Below, piece after piece: positions 45,529-56,579 of a stretch of 64,000 nucleotides of DNA. The DNA comes from Pseudomonas helleri. Its GTDB lineage: Bacteria > Pseudomonadota > Gammaproteobacteria > Pseudomonadales > Pseudomonadaceae. Each line of letters starts with the position of its first letter. The first letter of the stretch is position 1. A program made the translations under genes and the position numbers. The notes beneath the pieces were generated by a model, which saw only the letters and a list, made by a program, of their open reading frames with translations, ran no database searches and was not told where the DNA came from. Location: contig NZ_JYLD01000004.1 of the NCBI RefSeq assembly GCF_001043025.1, positions 62,001 to 126,000 on the forward strand. The letters are read 5' to 3'.

Positions 45529-46077
45529 ATGTTCAAGTACCTGTTTGACATCGTGCATGGCACCTACACCCAGCTTCGCAGCTTGGTGATGGTGTTTGGC
45601 CATGCCTTCCGCAAGCGTGACACGCTGCAATACCCGGAAGAACCGGTCTATCTGCCACCGCGTTACCGTGGCCGAATCGTCCTGACCCGCGACCCGGACG
45701 GCGAAGAGCGTTGTGTAGCCTGTAACCTGTGCGCCGTAGCGTGCCCGGTGGGCTGCATCTCGCTGCAAAAAGCCGAAACCGAAGATGGCCGTTGGTACCC
45801 GGAGTTCTTCCGCATCAACTTCTCACGCTGCATTTTCTGCGGTCTGTGTGAGGAAGCCTGCCCGACCACCGCGATCCAGCTGACACCGGATTTCGAAATG
45901 GCCGAGTTCAAACGTCAGGATCTGGTCTACGAGAAGGAAGATCTGCTGATCTCCGGCCCGGGCAAGAACCCTGATTACAACTTCTATCGTGTTGCGGGTA
46001 TGGCCGTAGAAGGCAAGCCGAAAGGCGCTGCCCAGAACGAAGCCGAGCCGATCAACGTGAAGAGCTTGCTGCCTTAA
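45529..46077 (+). CDS. nuoI: NADH-quinone oxidoreductase subunit I
   Basis: A 182-residue ferredoxin-like subunit with two [4Fe-4S] motifs, [15 protein letters not shown] and [15 protein letters not shown] (clusters N6a and N6b). It has an amphipathic N-terminal helix. Lies 12 bases after nuoH with GAGGA upstream. Confidence 0.96.
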   Translation: MFKYLFDIVHGTYTQLRSLVMVFGHAFRKRDTLQYPEEPVYLPPRYRGRIVLTRDPDGEERCVACNLCAVACPVGCISLQKAETEDGRWYPEFFRINFSRCIFCGLCEEACPTTAIQLTPDFEMAEFKRQDLVYEKEDLLISGPGKNPDYNFYRVAGMAVEGKPKGAAQNEAEPINVKSLLP

Positions 46078-46086
46078 GGAAGAACG

Positions 46087-46590
46087 ATGGAATTCGCTTT
46101 CTATTTCGCATCGGGTGTCGCTGTCGTGTCCACGCTACGCGTGATCACCAACACCAACCCTGTGCACGCCCTGCTCTACCTGATTATTTCGCTGATTGCC
46201 GTGGCGATGACCTTTTTCAGCCTCGGCGCACCGTTTGCCGGTGTGCTCGAAGTGATCGCCTACGCCGGTGCCATCATGGTGCTGTTTGTGTTCGTGGTGA
46301 TGATGCTCAACCAGGGCCCGGCCTCGGTGACGCAAGAACGCCACTGGCTCAAGCCCGGCATATGGGTTGGCCCGAGCATTCTGTCGGCCTTGCTGCTGGC
46401 TGAACTGCTGTATGTGCTGTTCGCTCACCAGAGCGGCGCGGCTATCGGTCAAACCACCATTGATGCAAAAGCCGTGGGCATCAGCCTGTTCGGCCCGTAT
46501 CTGCTGGTGGTCGAACTCGCCTCGATGCTGCTGCTGGCTGCAGCGGTGACGGCGTTCCACTTGGGCCGCACTGAGGCGAAGGAGCAATAA
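46087..46590 (+). CDS. nuoJ: NADH-quinone oxidoreductase subunit J
   Basis: A 167-residue membrane subunit with five helices. The helix [20 protein letters not shown] holds the pi-bulge region linking quinone reduction to the proton pumps. AAGGA precedes the ATG; nuoK follows after one base. Confidence 0.95.
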   Translation: MEFAFYFASGVAVVSTLRVITNTNPVHALLYLIISLIAVAMTFFSLGAPFAGVLEVIAYAGAIMVLFVFVVMMLNQGPASVTQERHWLKPGIWVGPSILSALLLAELLYVLFAHQSGAAIGQTTIDAKAVGISLFGPYLLVVELASMLLLAAAVTAFHLGRTEAKEQ

Positions 46591-46591
46591 G

Positions 46592-46900
46592 ATGCCTGGA
46601 ATACCTTTGGAACACGGGCTTGCGGTAGCAGGCGTACTGTTCTGCCTCGGTCTGGTTGGACTGATGGTTCGCCGTAACATTCTCTTCGTATTGATGAGTC
46701 TGGAAATCATGATGAACGCCGCTGCACTGGCGTTCATTGTGGCCGGTGCACGTTGGGCGCAGCCGGATGGACAAGTGATGTTCATCCTGGTGATCACCCT
46801 GGCAGCTGCCGAGGCCAGTATTGGCCTGGCGATCTTGCTGCAACTGTATCGCCGCTTCCACACGCTTGATATCGATGCTGCCAGTGAGATGCGCGGATGA
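46592..46900 (+). CDS. nuoK: NADH-quinone oxidoreductase subunit K
   Basis: A 102-residue three-helix subunit with the conserved buried acids in [11 protein letters not shown] and [13 protein letters not shown]. Overlaps nuoL by four bases. Confidence 0.95.
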   Translation: MPGIPLEHGLAVAGVLFCLGLVGLMVRRNILFVLMSLEIMMNAAALAFIVAGARWAQPDGQVMFILVITLAAAEASIGLAILLQLYRRFHTLDIDAASEMRG

Positions 46901-48750
46901 ACCTTCTCTTTCTGACTTTCGTATTCCCCCTGATCGGCTTTTTGCTGCTGTCGTTCTCCCGTGGACGTTTCAGCGAAAATCTCTCGGCACTGATCGGCGT
47001 CGGCTCCATCGGCCTGTCAGCCATCGTTGCCGCGTACGTGATCTGGCAATTCAACGTTGCACCACCTGAAGGCGGCCACTACAGCCAAGTGCTGTGGCAG
47101 TGGATGTCGGTAGGCGACTTCAAGCCTAGCTTCACCCTGTACCTCGACGGCCTGGCAGTGACCATGCTCGGCGTTGTTGTCGGTGTGGGCTTCCTGATCC
47201 ACGTATTTGCCTCCTGGTACATGCGCGGTGAAGACGGCTACTCGCGCTTCTTCTCCTACACCAACCTGTTTATCGCCAGCATGCTGTTCCTGATCCTGGC
47301 CGATAACCTGCTGTTCGTGTACTTCGGCTGGGAAGGCGTGGGCCTGTGCTCTTACCTGTTGATCGGTTTCTACTACAGCAACCGCAACAACGGTAACGCC
47401 GCACTCAAAGCCTTTATCGTGACCCGTATCGGTGACGTGTTCCTGGCCATCGGCCTGTTCATCCTGTTCCAGCAACTGGGCACACTGAACATTCAGGAAC
47501 TGCTGGTGCTGGCGCCGCAGAAATTCCAGGCCGGTGACTTCTGGATCGTTCTGGCGACCCTGATGCTGCTGGGCGGTGCGGTCGGTAAGTCGGCGCAATT
47601 GCCCCTGCAAACCTGGTTGGCAGACGCGATGGCGGGCCCGACACCGGTTTCGGCACTGATCCACGCCGCAACCATGGTAACCGCCGGTGTTTACCTGATC
47701 GCGCGGACCCACGGCCTGTTCACCCTGGCCCCTGAAGTGCTGCACCTGGTCGGCATCGTCGGCGGTGTGACACTGGTGCTGGCAGGTTTCGCAGCGCTGG
47801 TTCAAACCGACATCAAACGTATCCTCGCCTACTCGACCATGAGCCAGATCGGCTACATGTTCCTGGCGCTGGGCGTTGGCGCCTGGGACGGGGCGATATT
47901 CCACCTGATGACCCACGCCTTCTTCAAGGCCCTGCTGTTCCTTGCATCGGGTGCAGTGATTGTTGCCTGCCACCACGAGCAGAACATCTTCAAGATGGGC
48001 GGCCTGTGGAAAAAACTGCCACTGGCTTACGCCAGCTTCATCGTCGGCGGCGCGGCCTTGTCGGCCTTGCCATTGCTGACAGCTGGCTTCTACTCCAAGG
48101 ACGAAATTCTTTGGGAAGCCTTCGCCAGCGGTCACAGCGGTCTGCTGTATGCCGGTCTGGCGGGTGCGTTCATGACCTCTCTGTACACCTTCCGTCTGAT
48201 CTTCGTCACCTTCCACGGTGAAGCCAAGACTGAAGCTCATGCAGGCCACGGCGTAACCTACTGGCTGCCACTGAGCATCCTGATTGTGCTGTCGACCTTC
48301 ATCGGCGCCCTGATCACGCCTCCGTTGGCTGGCGTACTGCCACAAAGCGTTGGCCATGCTGGCGGCGAAGCCAAACACAGCCTGGAAATCGCCTCGGGTG
48401 CCATTGCCCTGGCCGGTATCCTGCTCGCTGCCCTGCTGTACCTGGGCAAACGTCGTTTCGTTACCGCTGTTGCCAATAGCGGCATCGGTCGCTTCCTCTC
48501 GGCCTGGTGGTTCGCTGCCTGGGGCTTCGATTGGCTGTACGACAAACTGTTCGTCAAACCGTACCTGTTGATCTGCCGCGTGCTGCGCAAAGATCCGCTG
48601 GACCAGACCATTGGTTTGATCCCGCAGATGGCCAAGGCCGGGCATAACGCCCTGAGCCGCAGCGAAACCGGTCAACTGCGTTGGTACGCTGCTTCCATGG
48701 CCGCCGGTGCTGTACTGGTCATGGGCGCCATCGTACTGGTAGCGGTCTGA
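46897..48750 (+). CDS. nuoL: NADH-quinone oxidoreductase subunit L
   Basis: A 617-residue antiporter-like proton pump and the most distal membrane subunit, with the long lateral helix at its C-terminal end. Key stretches are [37 protein letters not shown] and [18 protein letters not shown]. The length is normal. Confidence 0.96.
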   Translation: MNLLFLTFVFPLIGFLLLSFSRGRFSENLSALIGVGSIGLSAIVAAYVIWQFNVAPPEGGHYSQVLWQWMSVGDFKPSFTLYLDGLAVTMLGVVVGVGFLIHVFASWYMRGEDGYSRFFSYTNLFIASMLFLILADNLLFVYFGWEGVGLCSYLLIGFYYSNRNNGNAALKAFIVTRIGDVFLAIGLFILFQQLGTLNIQELLVLAPQKFQAGDFWIVLATLMLLGGAVGKSAQLPLQTWLADAMAGPTPVSALIHAATMVTAGVYLIARTHGLFTLAPEVLHLVGIVGGVTLVLAGFAALVQTDIKRILAYSTMSQIGYMFLALGVGAWDGAIFHLMTHAFFKALLFLASGAVIVACHHEQNIFKMGGLWKKLPLAYASFIVGGAALSALPLLTAGFYSKDEILWEAFASGHSGLLYAGLAGAFMTSLYTFRLIFVTFHGEAKTEAHAGHGVTYWLPLSILIVLSTFIGALITPPLAGVLPQSVGHAGGEAKHSLEIASGAIALAGILLAALLYLGKRRFVTAVANSGIGRFLSAWWFAAWGFDWLYDKLFVKPYLLICRVLRKDPLDQTIGLIPQMAKAGHNALSRSETGQLRWYAASMAAGAVLVMGAIVLVAV

Positions 48751-48788
48751 TATGAACCTTCGACATTGCGAAAGGAATTGAGCCCGTC

Positions 48789-50321
48789 ATGATTCTGCCT
48801 TGGCTAATCCTGATCCCCTTTATCGGCGGCCTGCTGTGCTGGCTGGGTGAGCGCTTCGGCCCTACCCTGCCACGCTGGATTGCGTTGCTGACCATGTCCC
48901 TCGAACTTGCCCTCGGCCTTTGGCTGTGGGCGCACGGGGACTACCATCTGGCACCGAACCCGGGCGCTGCCCCGGCGTGGGCGCTTGAGTTCCAGCACAC
49001 CTGGATCGAGCGCTTCGGCATCAGCGTGCACCTGGCGCTGGACGGCCTGTCGCTGCTGATGATCCTGCTGACCGGCCTGTTGGGCGTGTTGTCGGTACTG
49101 TGTTCCTGGAAAGAAATTCAGCGTCACGTGGGCTTCTTCCACCTGAACCTGATGTGGATCCTGGGCGGCGTAGTTGGCGTGTTCCTCGCCATCGACCTGT
49201 TCATGTTCTTCTTCTTCTGGGAAATGATGCTGGTGCCGATGTACTTCCTCATCGCGCTCTGGGGTCACAGCTCGTCCGACGGCAAGAAAACCCGTATCTA
49301 CGCCGCGACCAAGTTTTTCATCTTCACTCAGGCTTCCGGCCTGATCATGCTGGTGGCGATCCTGGGCCTGGTGCTGGTCAACTACAATGAAACCGGTGTG
49401 CTGACCTTCAGCTACGCCGAGCTGCTGAAAACCAAGATGTCGCTCACCACCGAGTACATCCTGATGCTTGGCTTCTTCATTGCGTTTGCGGTGAAACTGC
49501 CGGTTGTACCGTTCCACTCCTGGTTGCCGGACGCTCACGCCCAGGCACCTACCGCAGGTTCGGTCGACTTGGCCGGTATCCTGCTCAAGACCGCTGCTTA
49601 TGGTCTGCTGCGTTTCGCCTTGCCGCTGTTCCCGAATGCTTCGGCCGAGTTTGCGCCGATTGCCATGACCCTGGGTCTGATCGGGATTTTCTACGGTGCT
49701 TTCCTGGCCTTCGCACAAACCGATATCAAGCGTCTGATCGCGTTCTCCAGCGTTTCGCACATGGGCTTCGTTCTGATCGGCATCTACTCCGGCAGCCTGC
49801 TGGCGTTGCAAGGTGCAGTGATCCAGATGCTCGCGCACGGTGTTTCGGCAGCGGCGCTGTTTATCCTCAGCGGCCAGCTGTACGAGCGCCTGCACACCCG
49901 TGACATGCGTGAAATGGGTGGCTTGTGGTCGAAGATCGCTTACCTGCCGGCCATCAGCCTGTTCTTCGCTGCCGCGTCGCTGGGCTTGCCAGGCACCGGT
50001 AACTTCGTGGGTGAGTTCCTGATTCTGATGGGCTCGTTCGCCAGCTTCCCTTGGGTCACGGCCATTGCAACAACCGGTCTGGTGTTTGGTTCGGTTTACT
50101 CGCTGATCATGATTCACCGCGCCTACTTCGGCCCGTCCAAATCGGACGCGGTACTGGCCGGCATGGATGCTCGTGAACTGATCATGGTGCTCGGTCTGGC
50201 GGTACTGCTGATTTTCATCGGCGTGTACCCGCAACCGTTCCTCGATGCCTCTGCTGCGACCATGCATGGCGTGCAGCAATGGCTCGGCACCGCCTTCACT
50301 CAACTCGCTTCGGCCCGGTAA
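48789..50321 (+). CDS. nuoM: NADH-quinone oxidoreductase subunit M
   Basis: A 510-residue antiporter-like subunit. It shows [20 protein letters not shown] with the key Glu, and [20 protein letters not shown] with the key Lys and catalytic surroundings. AGGA lies 38 bases after nuoL and just ahead of the ATG. Confidence 0.96.
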   Translation: MILPWLILIPFIGGLLCWLGERFGPTLPRWIALLTMSLELALGLWLWAHGDYHLAPNPGAAPAWALEFQHTWIERFGISVHLALDGLSLLMILLTGLLGVLSVLCSWKEIQRHVGFFHLNLMWILGGVVGVFLAIDLFMFFFFWEMMLVPMYFLIALWGHSSSDGKKTRIYAATKFFIFTQASGLIMLVAILGLVLVNYNETGVLTFSYAELLKTKMSLTTEYILMLGFFIAFAVKLPVVPFHSWLPDAHAQAPTAGSVDLAGILLKTAAYGLLRFALPLFPNASAEFAPIAMTLGLIGIFYGAFLAFAQTDIKRLIAFSSVSHMGFVLIGIYSGSLLALQGAVIQMLAHGVSAAALFILSGQLYERLHTRDMREMGGLWSKIAYLPAISLFFAAASLGLPGTGNFVGEFLILMGSFASFPWVTAIATTGLVFGSVYSLIMIHRAYFGPSKSDAVLAGMDARELIMVLGLAVLLIFIGVYPQPFLDASAATMHGVQQWLGTAFTQLASAR

Positions 50322-50328
50322 GAGCGCT

Positions 50329-51798
50329 ATGGAATTCACGATCCAACACTTTATCGCGCTTGCTCCACTGCTGATTACCAGCCTCACCGTTGTGGTGGTG
50401 ATGCTGGCAATCGCGTGGCGCCGCAATCACTCACAGACCTTCCTGCTTTCGGTGGCGGGTCTTAACCTGGCACTGCTGTCGATTTTCCCGGCATTAAAAG
50501 TGGCACCGCTGGCTGTCACCCCGCTGTTGATGATGGACAACTTCGCCTATCTGTACACCGGGCTGATCCTGGTCTCGACGCTGGCCTGCGTCACCCTCGC
50601 CCATGCTTACCTGGGCGAAGGCGGCACCGGCTACCCGGGCAACCGCGAAGAGCTTTACCTGCTGATCCTGCTGGCTGCGGCTGGCGGTATCGTGCTGGTG
50701 AGCGCGCAACACCTGGCGGGTTTGTTCATCGGCCTGGAGTTGCTCTCGGTTCCGGTCTACGGCTTGGTGGCTTACGCCTTCTTCAACAAGCGTTCGCTGG
50801 AAGCCGGCATCAAGTACATGGTGCTGTCGGCTGCAGGTTCTGCGTTCCTGCTGTTCGGTATGGCCCTGCTGTACGCCGAAGCCGGCAGCCTGAGCTTCAG
50901 CGGTATCGGCCACGCCTTGGCGTCGACTGGCGCGCCAAGCGCCATCGCACAGCTGGGTCTGGGCATGATGCTGGTGGGTCTGGCCTTTAAACTGTCGCTG
51001 GTACCGTTCCACCTCTGGACCCCAGACGTGTACGAAGGTGCTCCGGCGCCTGTGGCGGCTTTCTTGGCCACCGCTTCGAAAGTTGCCGTGTTTGCCGTCA
51101 TCGTGCGTCTGTTCCAGATCTCCCCGGCCGCGACTACCGGTGTGATGAGCGACGTACTGACCGTGATCGCGATTGCTTCGATCCTGTTCGGTAACCTGCT
51201 GGCCCTGACCCAAAACAACCTCAAGCGTCTGCTGGGTTTCTCGTCCATCGCCCACTTTGGCTACCTGCTGATCGCCCTGATTGCGAGCAAAGGCATGGCC
51301 GTTGAAGCGATCGGCGTGTACCTGATCACCTACGTGCTCACCAGCCTCGGTGCGTTCGGCGTCATTACCATGATGTCGTCGCCGTACAAAGGCCGTGACG
51401 CAGACGCACTGTACGAGTACCGCGGCCTGTTCTGGCGCCGTCCGTACATGACCGCCGTACTGACCGTGATGATGCTGTCCTTGGCCGGTATCCCGCTGAC
51501 CGCTGGCTTTATCGGCAAGTTCTACATCATTGCGACCGGCGTTGAAGCTCACCAATGGTGGCTGGTCGGTTCCCTGATCCTGGGTAGCGCCATCGGCGTG
51601 TTCTACTACCTGCGTGTGATGGTGACCCTGTACTTGGTCGAGCCGAAACTGCATCGCCACGATGCTCCGCTGAACTGGGAGCAGAAAGCAGGTGGCGTGA
51701 TGCTGCTGGCGGTTTCGATTCTGGTGTTCGTACTGGGCGTGTACCCACAACCGATGCTGGAACTGGTGCAACACGCAACGCTGTACCTGCACGGTTAA
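50329..51798 (+). CDS. nuoN: NADH-quinone oxidoreductase subunit N
   Basis: A 489-residue antiporter-like subunit, the last gene of the operon. It has [19 protein letters not shown] and [20 protein letters not shown]. The start at 50329 ([13 protein letters not shown]) is seven bases after the nuoM stop with AAGAG upstream. A very strong terminator follows. Confidence 0.95.
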   Translation: MEFTIQHFIALAPLLITSLTVVVVMLAIAWRRNHSQTFLLSVAGLNLALLSIFPALKVAPLAVTPLLMMDNFAYLYTGLILVSTLACVTLAHAYLGEGGTGYPGNREELYLLILLAAAGGIVLVSAQHLAGLFIGLELLSVPVYGLVAYAFFNKRSLEAGIKYMVLSAAGSAFLLFGMALLYAEAGSLSFSGIGHALASTGAPSAIAQLGLGMMLVGLAFKLSLVPFHLWTPDVYEGAPAPVAAFLATASKVAVFAVIVRLFQISPAATTGVMSDVLTVIAIASILFGNLLALTQNNLKRLLGFSSIAHFGYLLIALIASKGMAVEAIGVYLITYVLTSLGAFGVITMMSSPYKGRDADALYEYRGLFWRRPYMTAVLTVMMLSLAGIPLTAGFIGKFYIIATGVEAHQWWLVGSLILGSAIGVFYYLRVMVTLYLVEPKLHRHDAPLNWEQKAGGVMLLAVSILVFVLGVYPQPMLELVQHATLYLHG

Positions 51799-51817
51799 GC
51801 GTTAAACGGTTGTCCCG

Positions 51818-51858
51818 ATACCCCGTGAAGGCCCGGCCTTCACGGGGTATTTTTTTTG
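51818..51858 (+). terminator. Terminator of the nuo operon
   Basis: Exact 15-bp arms (ATACCCCGTGAAGGC and its complement) with a 3-nt loop, followed by seven or more T. Confidence 0.97.
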
Positions 51859-51874
51859 ATCCTGCCAGCCCCTT

Positions 51875-51940
51875 TAGGAGCGAGCTTGCCTCGCGATCTT
51901 TTAAAGATCAAAAGATCGCGAGGCAAGCTCGCTCCTACAG
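51875..51940. repeat. REP palindrome after nuo
   Basis: Exact 28-bp arms starting TAGGAGCGAGCTTGCCTCGC, with a short AAAGATC-type loop. It is the most perfect copy of this REP type in the window. Confidence 0.85.
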
Positions 51941-52033
51941 TTAGGTGGGGCTGTGATTGTCTGACAGTTGCGAGTGATTACGGGCTTGTATAGGCTGGCG
52001 CGCCGCCCGCCCATCGTCCTGGAATGCCTGTTA

Positions 52034-54151
52034 ATGCGATCTGCCTTGTCTTCGTTTCTGCCTTTGGCGCTTGTCTGCGCTGCGCCCGCTTATGCTAACC
52101 CGCTGGAGTTGGGTGAGGTTCAGGTTCGCAGTGAGGAAAGCAGCGACCTGCAAGCCGCACAGGAGGCGCTCAAGCAGGTGCCCGGCGCCAGCAATGTGAT
52201 CGACATGAACGCGGTCGAACAGGGCCGCGTCGCGACCAACAGTGATGTGCTGGCGTATCAACCCGGTGTGTATGCGCAATCTGGCGGTAATGAGGGCACC
52301 AAGGTCTCGGTGCGCGGTTCGGGCATCAACCGCGCCCCCGGCGCCCACGGCTCGGGCCTGTATGTGATGTTTGATGGCCTGCCGCTGACCGGCCCCGGCG
52401 GTACGCCCTATGAGTTGTTCGAGCCGTTGTGGCTGAGCCGTGCTGAGGTGTTGCGCGGAGCAAATGGTTTTGATGTCGGCGCGCTGGCCTTGGGTGGCTC
52501 GATCAATTACGTCACCCACACCGGCTATGACGCCGCGCCCCTGCAAGTGCGCTATGAAACGGGCAGTTATGGCTACCAGAAACGCCAAATCAGTTCCGGG
52601 CAAGTGTTGGGGGATCTGGACTACTACGTGTCGCTGAACGACGCTGAGACCAACGGCTATCAAGACCACACGTCAGGCAACAGCAAAGGCATCGCTGCCA
52701 ATATTGGCTATCGTTTCAGCCCGCAGTTGGAAACACGCTTTTATCTGCGTTATCGCGAAACCGATAACGAACTCGCAGGCCGGGTCACCAAAGAGCAAAT
52801 CAAGCATCACCCACGCGCTGCCAATCCGGCGTATATGAGCGGCGACTACACCCGCCCGCAACCCGGCAGCACCTGGCTGGGCAACAAGACCACGCTGTAC
52901 CTGGACGATGATTCGCAGCTGGAAGTCGGGCTGGTGTACCACGATTACCCCATGGATCTGCGCGAAGGGCCTAACCGGCTGAAGGTTGCCTACTCCGACG
53001 TCAGCGGTACCTTGAACTATAAGCGCCGCGACACCCTGTTTGGCCTTGAAAGCAAAACCACGGTGGGTCTGCGCAGCAGCAAGCATTTGCCCAACAGCGG
53101 CGCGTCGGAATACGTGCGCATCCCGCGCGGCAATACCGCCAGCTATGCGCCGGGCACCAAAATGCGCGACTTCAGTTATCAGGGATCGGACAGCGTGCTG
53201 CACGCCAGCAATGATCTGGAGCTGATGCCCGACCTGTGGCTGACCACGGGTATGGCGCTGATCTATACCCGCCGCGAAAGTGAAGTGAGCTACCCCGACA
53301 GCGGCGGCAAAGTCAGCCGCCATGATTGGGATTACGCGCCGCGCCTGGGCTTGCGCTATGAGTTCAACCCGCACTTGCAGGTGTACGGCAACCTCAGTCG
53401 CTCGGTCGAGCCGCCGCACCCGTGGTCGATGATCTGGAGTTCGCCGTACGTATTCCCGGTGGGCAGCGGCCCGGCCACCGGGCGCCAAAGCACCCCGATT
53501 GCCATGCAGAACCAGACCGCGACCACCCTTGAGCTGGGCACACGGGGCGACTCGGGGATCGGCCAATGGGATCTGGCCTGGTACTACTCGGCCGTGCGCC
53601 ATGAACTACTGACGGTTGAGCTGCAAGCTGCCACGGCTGACCTGGCACCGATTGTCGGCGAGTCCAACGCCAGCCCGACCGTACACCAAGGCATTGAAGC
53701 CGGGCTCAATAGCCGCTTGTGGGAGCGCGATAGCGTGGGCAGCCTGTCGTTGCGTCAGGCCTACACCTTCAGCGACTTCCATTACCGCGATGACTCACGC
53801 TTTGGTGACAACCGCTTGCCGGGCATCCCACAGCACTACTACCAAGCGGAGGTCCGCTATGACCACCCGCAAGGCTTCTACGCGGGGGTCAACACACAAG
53901 TGGCCTCACGCATGGCGGTGGACTATGCCAACACCTACTACGCATCGTCTTACACGCTGTGGGGCGCAACGCTGGGCTACGCCTCCCCCAAGCGCGACTG
54001 GCAGACCTGGATCGACCTGCGCAACCTCACCGGCGAGCGCTACGCCGCCACGGTGACACCGGGTTACGACGACAAAGGCCAGGACGCCGCCCGTTCCACC
54101 CCCGGCGAAGGCCGGGGCGCCTACGTCGGGGTTTCGTACAGCTTTCGTTAG
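52034..54151 (+). CDS. TonB-dependent outer membrane receptor
   Basis: A 705-residue receptor. The ATG at 52034 gives a good signal peptide (MRSALSSFLPLALVCAAPAYA). A plug domain follows (VLAYQPGVYAQSGGNEGTKV, then SVRGSGINRAPGAHGSGLYV), and then a 22-strand-type barrel ending in the C-terminal Phe-Arg segment VGVSYSFR. It takes up an unidentified ligand, perhaps a ferric chelate, using TonB. No signalling N-terminal extension, sigma or anti-sigma gene is nearby, and no Fur box is evident. It converges on the AI-2E gene with overlapping stop codons. The ligand cannot be told from sequence. Confidence 0.9.
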   Translation: MRSALSSFLPLALVCAAPAYANPLELGEVQVRSEESSDLQAAQEALKQVPGASNVIDMNAVEQGRVATNSDVLAYQPGVYAQSGGNEGTKVSVRGSGINRAPGAHGSGLYVMFDGLPLTGPGGTPYELFEPLWLSRAEVLRGANGFDVGALALGGSINYVTHTGYDAAPLQVRYETGSYGYQKRQISSGQVLGDLDYYVSLNDAETNGYQDHTSGNSKGIAANIGYRFSPQLETRFYLRYRETDNELAGRVTKEQIKHHPRAANPAYMSGDYTRPQPGSTWLGNKTTLYLDDDSQLEVGLVYHDYPMDLREGPNRLKVAYSDVSGTLNYKRRDTLFGLESKTTVGLRSSKHLPNSGASEYVRIPRGNTASYAPGTKMRDFSYQGSDSVLHASNDLELMPDLWLTTGMALIYTRRESEVSYPDSGGKVSRHDWDYAPRLGLRYEFNPHLQVYGNLSRSVEPPHPWSMIWSSPYVFPVGSGPATGRQSTPIAMQNQTATTLELGTRGDSGIGQWDLAWYYSAVRHELLTVELQAATADLAPIVGESNASPTVHQGIEAGLNSRLWERDSVGSLSLRQAYTFSDFHYRDDSRFGDNRLPGIPQHYYQAEVRYDHPQGFYAGVNTQVASRMAVDYANTYYASSYTLWGATLGYASPKRDWQTWIDLRNLTGERYAATVTPGYDDKGQDAARSTPGEGRGAYVGVSYSFR

Positions 54152-55230
54152 TCGAGGGTGATTTTGTCAGCGGGCAAGCGGACCTTGCGCCGGGTGCCGC
54201 TGAACAATCCCCAGCTCGACAGGAACAGGGCGGCGATCAATGGCCCGATGACAAAGCCATTGAGGCCGAAAATCGCCATGCCGCCCAAGGTCGAGATCAG
54301 GATCAGGAAGTCCGGCATTTTCGTGTCTTTGCCCACCAGGATCGGGCGCAATACGTTGTCGACCATACCGATGACGAAGACGCCAAACAGCGCCAGCACC
54401 ACGCCTTGCCAGATCATCCCGGTGGTCAGGAAGTAAATCGCCACCGGCGCCCAGACGATGCCCGCTCCGACGGCAGGCAACAAGGACAGGAACATCATCA
54501 GCACCGCCCAAAACAGCGAGCTCTGGATGCCCAGGATCCAGAAGATTACCCCGCCCAGCGCGCCCTGCACCACGGCCACCGCCAGATTGCCTTTGACTGA
54601 AGCCCTGACCACGCGACGCAATTTGATTTGCAACAGGCGCTTGTGCTGTTCAGCCATGGGCACCGCGTTGCGGATCAAACGCACCATGGCCTGGCCGTCA
54701 CGAATAAAGAAATACAACAGGTAGAGCATGATGAAAAAGCTCACCACCAGCTCAAAGGTGCTCTGACCAAAGTTGAACACTTGGGTTGCAAAGAACTGGC
54801 TGCCTTCAAGCGCGCCCTTGGAGATTTTGTCGCTGACGCCTTCAATGCTTCTCAAGCCCAGCCGGTCGAGCCATTCAATGACCTGATGGGGCAAGCTGCT
54901 TTGCAGTTGGGCGATATAACCGGCGACGTTGATCTTGCCGCTTTGCACATCGCTATAAAGGGTGGCCACTTCTTGCACCAGCAGGATCGTGGTGAAAATC
55001 ACCGGCAGAATCGCGATCAGGGTGCAGGCTGTGAGCGTGACAAAGGTGGCCAGGTTACGCCGACCTTTGAACCTGAGGAGCAGCTTGCGCTGCAGGGGCG
55101 CGAACAGAATACCCAGCGCCACCGCCCAAAAAATCGCCCCATAGAACGGCAGCAAAATCCAGATAAAGGCAACGGTGACGAAGGCCAGAAGCAGGAGCAG
55201 GGTTTTACGTTGCAGACTTGTTTCGTTCAT
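54148..55230 (-). CDS. AI-2E family transporter (PerM/YdiK-like)
   Basis: A 360-residue inner-membrane protein with about seven or eight helices: an N-terminal pair (TLLLLLAFVTVAFIWILLPF), a central soluble stretch, and C-terminal helices with GAGIVWAPVAIYFLTTG and the family motif VLRPILVG. Members have been linked to autoinducer-2 export or sodium/proton antiport, but most are uncharacterised, so the name is only a family label. Its TAA shares bases with the TAG of the convergent TonB receptor. Confidence 0.9.
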   Translation of the reverse strand: MNETSLQRKTLLLLLAFVTVAFIWILLPFYGAIFWAVALGILFAPLQRKLLLRFKGRRNLATFVTLTACTLIAILPVIFTTILLVQEVATLYSDVQSGKINVAGYIAQLQSSLPHQVIEWLDRLGLRSIEGVSDKISKGALEGSQFFATQVFNFGQSTFELVVSFFIMLYLLYFFIRDGQAMVRLIRNAVPMAEQHKRLLQIKLRRVVRASVKGNLAVAVVQGALGGVIFWILGIQSSLFWAVLMMFLSLLPAVGAGIVWAPVAIYFLTTGMIWQGVVLALFGVFVIGMVDNVLRPILVGKDTKMPDFLILISTLGGMAIFGLNGFVIGPLIAALFLSSWGLFSGTRRKVRLPADKITLD

Positions 55231-55254
55231 ACACCTTCCATGTCTTAAGTAGAC

Positions 55255-55370
55255 CTGTAGTCGCTGCCGAAGGCTGCGATAAGGACCGCAGGACCTTCGC
55301 TGTTGACTTCAACGGTGAGGGCCGTTGCGCAGCCCATCGCCGCCCATCGCAGCCTTCGGCAGCGACTACA
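55255..55370. repeat. REP pair (CTGTAGTCGCTGCCGAAGGC type)
   Basis: CTGTAGTCGCTGCCGAAGGC at the left and GCCTTCGGCAGCGACTACA at the right are inverted around about 70 bases. Same family as 28138. It fills the gap between the AI-2E gene and the GntR gene. Confidence 0.85.
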
Positions 55371-55381
55371 AGTGCAGTTCT

Positions 55382-56137
55382 TTAGCCCTGCGCCTCTGGA
55401 TCTTCATGCGCATGGCGCAGGCGTTCGCGGCTGTTGGTCAGGTGTAAACGCATGGCCGCACGGGCGGCGTCGGAGTCCTGGCGGGCAATGGCGGCGTAGA
55501 TTTCTTCGTGTTCACGGCCCAGGCGGCTCATGTACTGCCCCTGATCATCATGGGCCAGGCTCGCCGAGTTGAGGCGGGTGCGCGGGATGATACTGGTGCC
55601 CAGGTGGTTCATGATGTCGGTGAAATAGCGGTTGCCGGTGGCCAGCGCAATCTGCAGGTGGAATTGAAAATCCGACGCCACGGCATCGCCGTTACGGGCA
55701 GTGTTTTCGTTAAGGGCATCCAGGGCGGCACGCATGGCGGCCAACTGTTCCGGGTTACGACGCTGCGCGGCCAACCCGGCCGACTCAACCTCCAGGCTGA
55801 TACGCAACTCCAGAATCGCCAGCACGTCGCGCAATGTCACCACGGTGGCCGGGTCGATACGAAAGCCGCTCGGGCTCGGCGTGTCCAGCACGAACGTGCC
55901 GATGCCATGCCGCGTCTCGACTTGCCCTGCCGCCTGCAAACGGGAGATTGCCTCGCGCACCACAGTGCGGCTGACGCCATGGGCTTCCATGATCGCGGAC
56001 TCGGTGGGCAGCTTGTCGCCGCGCTTGAGCAAGCCGTCGCGAATTTGCTCGGACAGCACCGTCACCAATTCCTGCGCGAGGCTACGGCGTTTGCGAGGAA
56101 GGCGTGGAACGTCAGTGGGGTTTTCCATGGTCAACAT
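55382..56137 (-). CDS. GntR/FadR-family transcriptional regulator of the uronate locus
   Basis: A 251-residue regulator. Residues about 18-85 form the winged helix (LPTESAIMEAHGVSRTVVRE, then GQVETRHGIGTFVL) and residues 100-235 an all-helical FCD ligand domain (LEVESAGLAAQRRN, FQFHLQIALATGN, EHEEIYAAIARQD). Divergent from the porin and uronate genes, so it is the likely local repressor, probably responding to a uronate or aldarate. Matching 13-bp sites occur at the two catabolic promoters and near its own gene. A start at 56128 (MENPTD) is also possible; GAGAT precedes the ATG at 56137. Confidence 0.9.
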   Translation of the reverse strand: MLTMENPTDVPRLPRKRRSLAQELVTVLSEQIRDGLLKRGDKLPTESAIMEAHGVSRTVVREAISRLQAAGQVETRHGIGTFVLDTPSPSGFRIDPATVVTLRDVLAILELRISLEVESAGLAAQRRNPEQLAAMRAALDALNENTARNGDAVASDFQFHLQIALATGNRYFTDIMNHLGTSIIPRTRLNSASLAHDDQGQYMSRLGREHEEIYAAIARQDSDAARAAMRLHLTNSRERLRHAHEDPEAQG

Positions 56138-56190
56138 TTATCTCGGGGTCTAAGTGCGAACTGCAAGTTATCGCATGATAGCTCATGGCG

Positions 56191-56203
56191 GTTGTACGAT
56201 CAC
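56191..56203. promoter_or_regulatory. Candidate autoregulatory operator of the GntR gene
   Basis: GTTGTACGATCAC matches 10 of 13 bases of the operator at 56308 and lies 54 bases ahead of the regulator's start, on the side from which it is transcribed. Confidence 0.45.
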
Positions 56204-56269
56204 CCTTCGCCAGTGAGTTCAACCACCCCCTGCCCCGATGAAACCCTGATTTGTTTGCTTGACCCTGCA

Positions 56270-56320
56270 TTGACAAAGGCCTCCGAAGGTGCAAATAATC
56301 CGCCAAAGTTGTACGACAAC
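56270..56320 (+). promoter_or_regulatory. Promoter-operator P1 (porin side)
   Basis: TTGACA at 56270, an 18-bp spacer, AATAAT at 56294, and then GTTGTACGACAAC at 56308-56320 (GTTGT, ACG, ACAAC, a perfect inverted repeat). The operator would cover the transcription start, as expected for repression by the divergent GntR protein. The same layout is repeated at 57953. Confidence 0.75.
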
Positions 56321-56329
56321 GGATAACAC

Positions 56330-56340
56330 AACAATAATAA
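56330..56340 (+). promoter_or_regulatory. Hfq/Crc-type CA motif before the leader ORF
   Basis: AACAATAATAA contains two overlapping matches to AAnAAnAA, the catabolite-repression motif bound by Hfq with Crc in Pseudomonas, 14 bases before the leader ATG. Confidence 0.55.
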
Positions 56341-56354
56341 TCAGGGAATTCCGT

Positions 56355-56483
56355 ATGACCGCACTCTCTCGCATTACGCCCCTCGCACACCCCGGTCGAG
56401 CCCGATTGCACACGGGCCGATTGCCTGCCGCTTTTGCTGAACGTCTGTCTGCAGCAAAAGACTCTGCCGTCACAACGGTTTGA
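56355..56483 (+). CDS. Possible 42-residue leader peptide
   Basis: An ATG at 56355, with GGGA eight bases upstream, opens 42 codons (MTALSRITPLAHPGRARLHT...AKDSAVTTV) between promoter P1 and the porin gene. It is the first reading frame of the P1 transcript, which otherwise has a leader of nearly 300 bases. No family is recognised, and it has no membrane segment. It may be a regulatory leader, a small protein, or chance. Confidence 0.3.
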   Translation: MTALSRITPLAHPGRARLHTGRLPAAFAERLSAAKDSAVTTV

Positions 56484-56579
56484 GTCAGCGCCCTGACACC
56501 AGGGCAACACACACCGCCTTCACATTGCAGGCCGCTTCTGTCGGTCACGTGAGGACGGCTTTGTCAAAAATGGGAGCAC

